Shown: piece by piece, positions 61,276 to 64,000 of the stretch
Position numbering within the stretch: position 1 is the first letter of the stretch
Layout: each line of letters starts with the position of its first letter
DNA from: Magnetococcales bacterium
Lineage (GTDB): Bacteria; Pseudomonadota; Magnetococcia; Magnetococcales; JADFYX01
Assembly (NCBI GenBank): GCA_015232365.1
Contig: JADFZU010000002.1
Span: forward strand, 1 to 64,000
DNA: 64,000 bases
Direction: 5' to 3'
The notes under the pieces: model-generated
Seen by the model: the letters and a program-made list of their open reading frames with translations, nothing else
Database searches by the model: none
Told to the model about the DNA's origin: nothing
Made by a program: the position numbers and the translations under genes

Positions 61276-62403
61276 TTAAACACGCATAGGCATGAGGACA
61301 AACAGAGCATTATCCTTATCTGGATCAAAAACCAGAGATGGTGCCTCATCATTTTGGAGAAGAAAACGGACCCGTTCTCCATCCATAGCGGATAAAATTT
61401 CTCTTAAATACCTAGCGTTAAATCCTATGGTTATAGGTTCTCCACCCTCATAAATCACTTCAATAGGCTCCTCTCCTGCCTCCTGTTCTGGATTGTTGGA
61501 GGAGAGCAGCATAGATTTTTCCGTGATGGACATGCGTATACCACGTGATTTTTCATGAGATAGTACCGACATTCGCTTAACTACAACATCAAGTTGTGCC
61601 CGGTCCATGGTCAGGCGAAGTTTGTTGTTTGGCGGAATAACCCGTCTATAGTCTGGGAACTGCCCCTGAACCAACTTGGAGATCAAGGTGATGTCCGGTT
61701 TTATAAACTGGATATGGGTATCGCCGATTACCAGCTCTACCTTTTCATCCTCCTCTTCAAGGATTTTTTTAATCTCAAAAACAGCTTTTTTCGGGATGAT
61801 TATCTCTGCTGTGTCACTAACTGTGCACTCTTCAATATTCTGTTCGATCATCGCCAGGCGGTGGGTATCGGTCGCCACCATTTTCACTTTGGCCGGTCCA
61901 CCGGATTCACCACCTGGAGCAAGCTGGAAAAAAACTCCATTGAGAGTAAAGCGGGTTTCATCATAGGACATGGCAAAGTGGGTTTTATTGATCATATCCA
62001 GCAGCTCTTCACGTTCGAAGATGTGGCGTTTATCTCCTGATGCTTCGGGAATTTCAGGAAAATTTTCACCGGGAAAACCAGATATTGTGAACTTGGCCTG
62101 GCCAGAAGTTAATTTAAGGCGGTTATTGGCCTCACTGCGAATATGGATTGCACCGTGGGGAAGCTCCCGGACAATTTCAAATAGGGTTTTGGCATTGACA
62201 GCCAGGCTACCAGAATCACCAATTTCCGCTTCACATACAGTTCTTAAAGAGACCTCTAAGTTTGTGGCAGATACGGTTAGGATACCTTTACCAGTCTCAA
62301 GCAGTGCATTACCAAGAATCGGCATGGTGTTGCGTCTCTCTACCACTGTCTGGATACGGGTTAGAGCCTTTAACAACGGATCTTTATTAATATGGAATTC
62401 CAT
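61276..62403 (-). CDS. dnaN: DNA polymerase III beta subunit (sliding clamp)
   Basis: MPILGNALLET, GLGEFPDYRRVIP-type VQGQFPDYRRVIP, NARYLREIL, FVLMPMRV terminus. Confidence 0.97.
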   Translation of the reverse strand: MEFHINKDPLLKALTRIQTVVERRNTMPILGNALLETGKGILTVSATNLEVSLRTVCEAEIGDSGSLAVNAKTLFEIVRELPHGAIHIRSEANNRLKLTSGQAKFTISGFPGENFPEIPEASGDKRHIFEREELLDMINKTHFAMSYDETRFTLNGVFFQLAPGGESGGPAKVKMVATDTHRLAMIEQNIEECTVSDTAEIIIPKKAVFEIKKILEEEDEKVELVIGDTHIQFIKPDITLISKLVQGQFPDYRRVIPPNNKLRLTMDRAQLDVVVKRMSVLSHEKSRGIRMSITEKSMLLSSNNPEQEAGEEPIEVIYEGGEPITIGFNARYLREILSAMDGERVRFLLQNDEAPSLVFDPDKDNALFVLMPMRV

Positions 62404-62452
62404 ATGTATAAACCTTGATAATTTAGGTGAATATTAGTTCGGGTTTTACCAT

Positions 62453-62570
62453 AGGAGCCGTAAACAAATAACTTGTGCCAGGTGTGGGCTTTTAACTGCT
62501 GCTTCAAGACTTAACGCTACAGGTTGGTTAAAAGACAACAAGATGTTCAAGTTATTTGTTTGCGGCTCCT
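62453..62570. repeat. Nested inverted repeat in the dnaA-dnaN intergenic region
   Basis: 23-nt arms 62453-62475 and 62548-62570 (one mismatch) plus inner 8-nt arms CTTTTAAC 62489-62496 / GTTAAAAG 62527-62534. Confidence 0.9.
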
Positions 62571-62571
62571 T

Positions 62572-63924
62572 TTAATTGCTCAACATTTCGGTCAACGCTT
62601 TAAGCTCTCTAGCCAAGTTTTTGTTTACTTTAAGTTTTTTTGCTACTTGCCCAACCGCATACAGAACTGTGGTATGGTCCCGGTTGCCAAACACTTTGCC
62701 GATTATCGGGTAGGAGCTGTCGGTTAACTGTTTGCATAGGTACATCGCTACCTGTCGAGGATGGCTAAAGAGCCGGGAACGCTTATTGGATCTAATGTCT
62801 TGCGGGGTAATTTTATAGTAAGCGGCAACCGTACGCTGAATCTCGTCAATTGAGGTCTGCCTGCTATCCGGGCCACGAAGAATATTTCGTAGGGACTCTT
62901 TTACCAGAGACATGGTGATCGGCTCATTCTCCATAGAGGCAAGAGCAAAAAGCCGGACCAAAGCCCCTTCCAGTTCACGAACGTTGGTATGTACTGCATC
63001 GGCTAGAAAGAATGCGACATCATCTTTGATGTCGATCCCCTCTTGCAGAGCTTTTTTCTTCAAGATGGCAACACGGGTTTCAATGTCCGGCATATAGATG
63101 TCTACAACCAAACCCTGTGCAAACCGGGAGCGGAGCCGCTCTTCTAAAAACTCAATCTCTGAGGGTAGAGAGTCAGATGTGAGAATAATCTGCTTGTTGG
63201 CCCCATAGAGGGCGTTAAACGTGTGAAAAAACTCAACTTGAGTACCGGTTTTACCTGCAAAAAATTGGATGTCGTCCACTAGAAGAATATCTATCGAGCG
63301 AAACTGTTCTTTAAATTGGTTGGCGGTACTATTGCGGATCGACTCAACAAACATGGTCATGAATGTCTCTGATGAGATCAACTTGATTTTAAGGTGTGGA
63401 TGTTTTTCAAGAATCTTATGGGCAATAGCGTGGAGTAGATGGGTTTTGCCTAGACCAACTCCGCCATGAATATATAAGGGGTTGTAGAACTTGGCCGGGG
63501 TATCGGCAACTTTAGCGGCAGCGGCGTGGGCAAAGGAGTTGCAGTCGCCAACAACGAAAGTATCGAAGGTATAACGGTCTAAAAGTCCGATATCAGCAGG
63601 GCTGGCATTAACCGGGGCTTCAGGCTGCTTGGTCTGTACTGCTGCTGGTTCTGGTGCTGGTGGTGGAGCCAATGGAGTTGCGTCAGGGTCGGTACGAAAA
63701 GCCAGACGGACCTTTTGCCCGCTAGCCTCTTGGTAGGCAGACTCCAAGAGCAGGCCGTAGTTATCCCGGACATACTCAGCAGAAAAATCGTTCTTGGTCA
63801 GAACCTCCATCTTGCCATTAGCCAGCTTTACGCCAGGACGCAACGGTCTTAGCCACAAATCGTATATTTGCGGGGCTATCTGTTTCTGGATGGTCGTCAT
63901 GACCTGTGGCCAAATTTTATCCAT
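62572..63924 (-). CDS. dnaA: Chromosomal replication initiator protein DnaA
   Basis: NPLYIHGGVGLGKTHLLHAI, LLVDDIQFFAGK, SRFAQGLVVDI, SRLFSHPRQVAMYLCKQLTDSSYPIIGKVFGNRDHTTV. Confidence 0.98.
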   Translation of the reverse strand: MDKIWPQVMTTIQKQIAPQIYDLWLRPLRPGVKLANGKMEVLTKNDFSAEYVRDNYGLLLESAYQEASGQKVRLAFRTDPDATPLAPPPAPEPAAVQTKQPEAPVNASPADIGLLDRYTFDTFVVGDCNSFAHAAAAKVADTPAKFYNPLYIHGGVGLGKTHLLHAIAHKILEKHPHLKIKLISSETFMTMFVESIRNSTANQFKEQFRSIDILLVDDIQFFAGKTGTQVEFFHTFNALYGANKQIILTSDSLPSEIEFLEERLRSRFAQGLVVDIYMPDIETRVAILKKKALQEGIDIKDDVAFFLADAVHTNVRELEGALVRLFALASMENEPITMSLVKESLRNILRGPDSRQTSIDEIQRTVAAYYKITPQDIRSNKRSRLFSHPRQVAMYLCKQLTDSSYPIIGKVFGNRDHTTVLYAVGQVAKKLKVNKNLARELKALTEMLSN

Positions 63925-64000
63925 AAATCTTAACAGTCAATCGGTTTTTAGGGTTTATCAATAAAAAAATATGCGACCAGTCTGCATCTGGTTTTGGTCA

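Noticed and set aside
61594-62040. 148-aa plus-strand ORF inside dnaN
   Set aside because: Antisense shadow ORF with no domain signal
63917-63925. TTATCCATA, DnaA-box-like, at the dnaA start codon
   Set aside because: Single imperfect match formed by the dnaA start codons themselves; no cluster seen in the visible upstream sequence

Overview
The 64 kb window is gene-dense bacterial chromosome. It reads like ordinary proteobacterial core genome with a few accessory genes. The far right end carries gyrB-recF-dnaN-dnaA on the minus strand, and the left end carries dnaB-alr. Between them are: a c-di-GMP / ADP-ribosylglycohydrolase / lipoprotein / gcvH / ftsXE run; a zinc-ribbon protein with a very acidic repeat tract; purF; a hemE-hemN-hemG-parB operon; two flagellar export/regulation clusters (flhB-fliR-fliQ, and flhA-flhF-flhG-fliA-DUF2802-fliK-like-flhX); a Mn2+-exporter gene with a strong yybP-ykoY riboswitch candidate; a SPINDLY-type TPR/O-GlcNAc transferase gene; an MMPL/RND + DUF1302 + LolA-like envelope cassette; clcA; a UvrD/PcrA helicase; an ECF sigma factor coupled to a secreted Cys-rich protein; lptM-lysA-dapF; and a TIGR03546/TIGR03545-like fusion. 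I saw no rRNA, tRNA, CRISPR array, transposase, integrase or prophage. The best non-coding signals are the Mn riboswitch with its long expression-platform hairpin, a dispersed ~58-nt GC-rich intergenic repeat family (one copy supplies the end of a coding sequence), and a nested 23-bp inverted repeat between dnaN and dnaA. The origin is plausibly a deep-branching alphaproteobacterium or Magnetococcus-like organism, but that is inference only. I found no clear-cut novel defence or mobile system.
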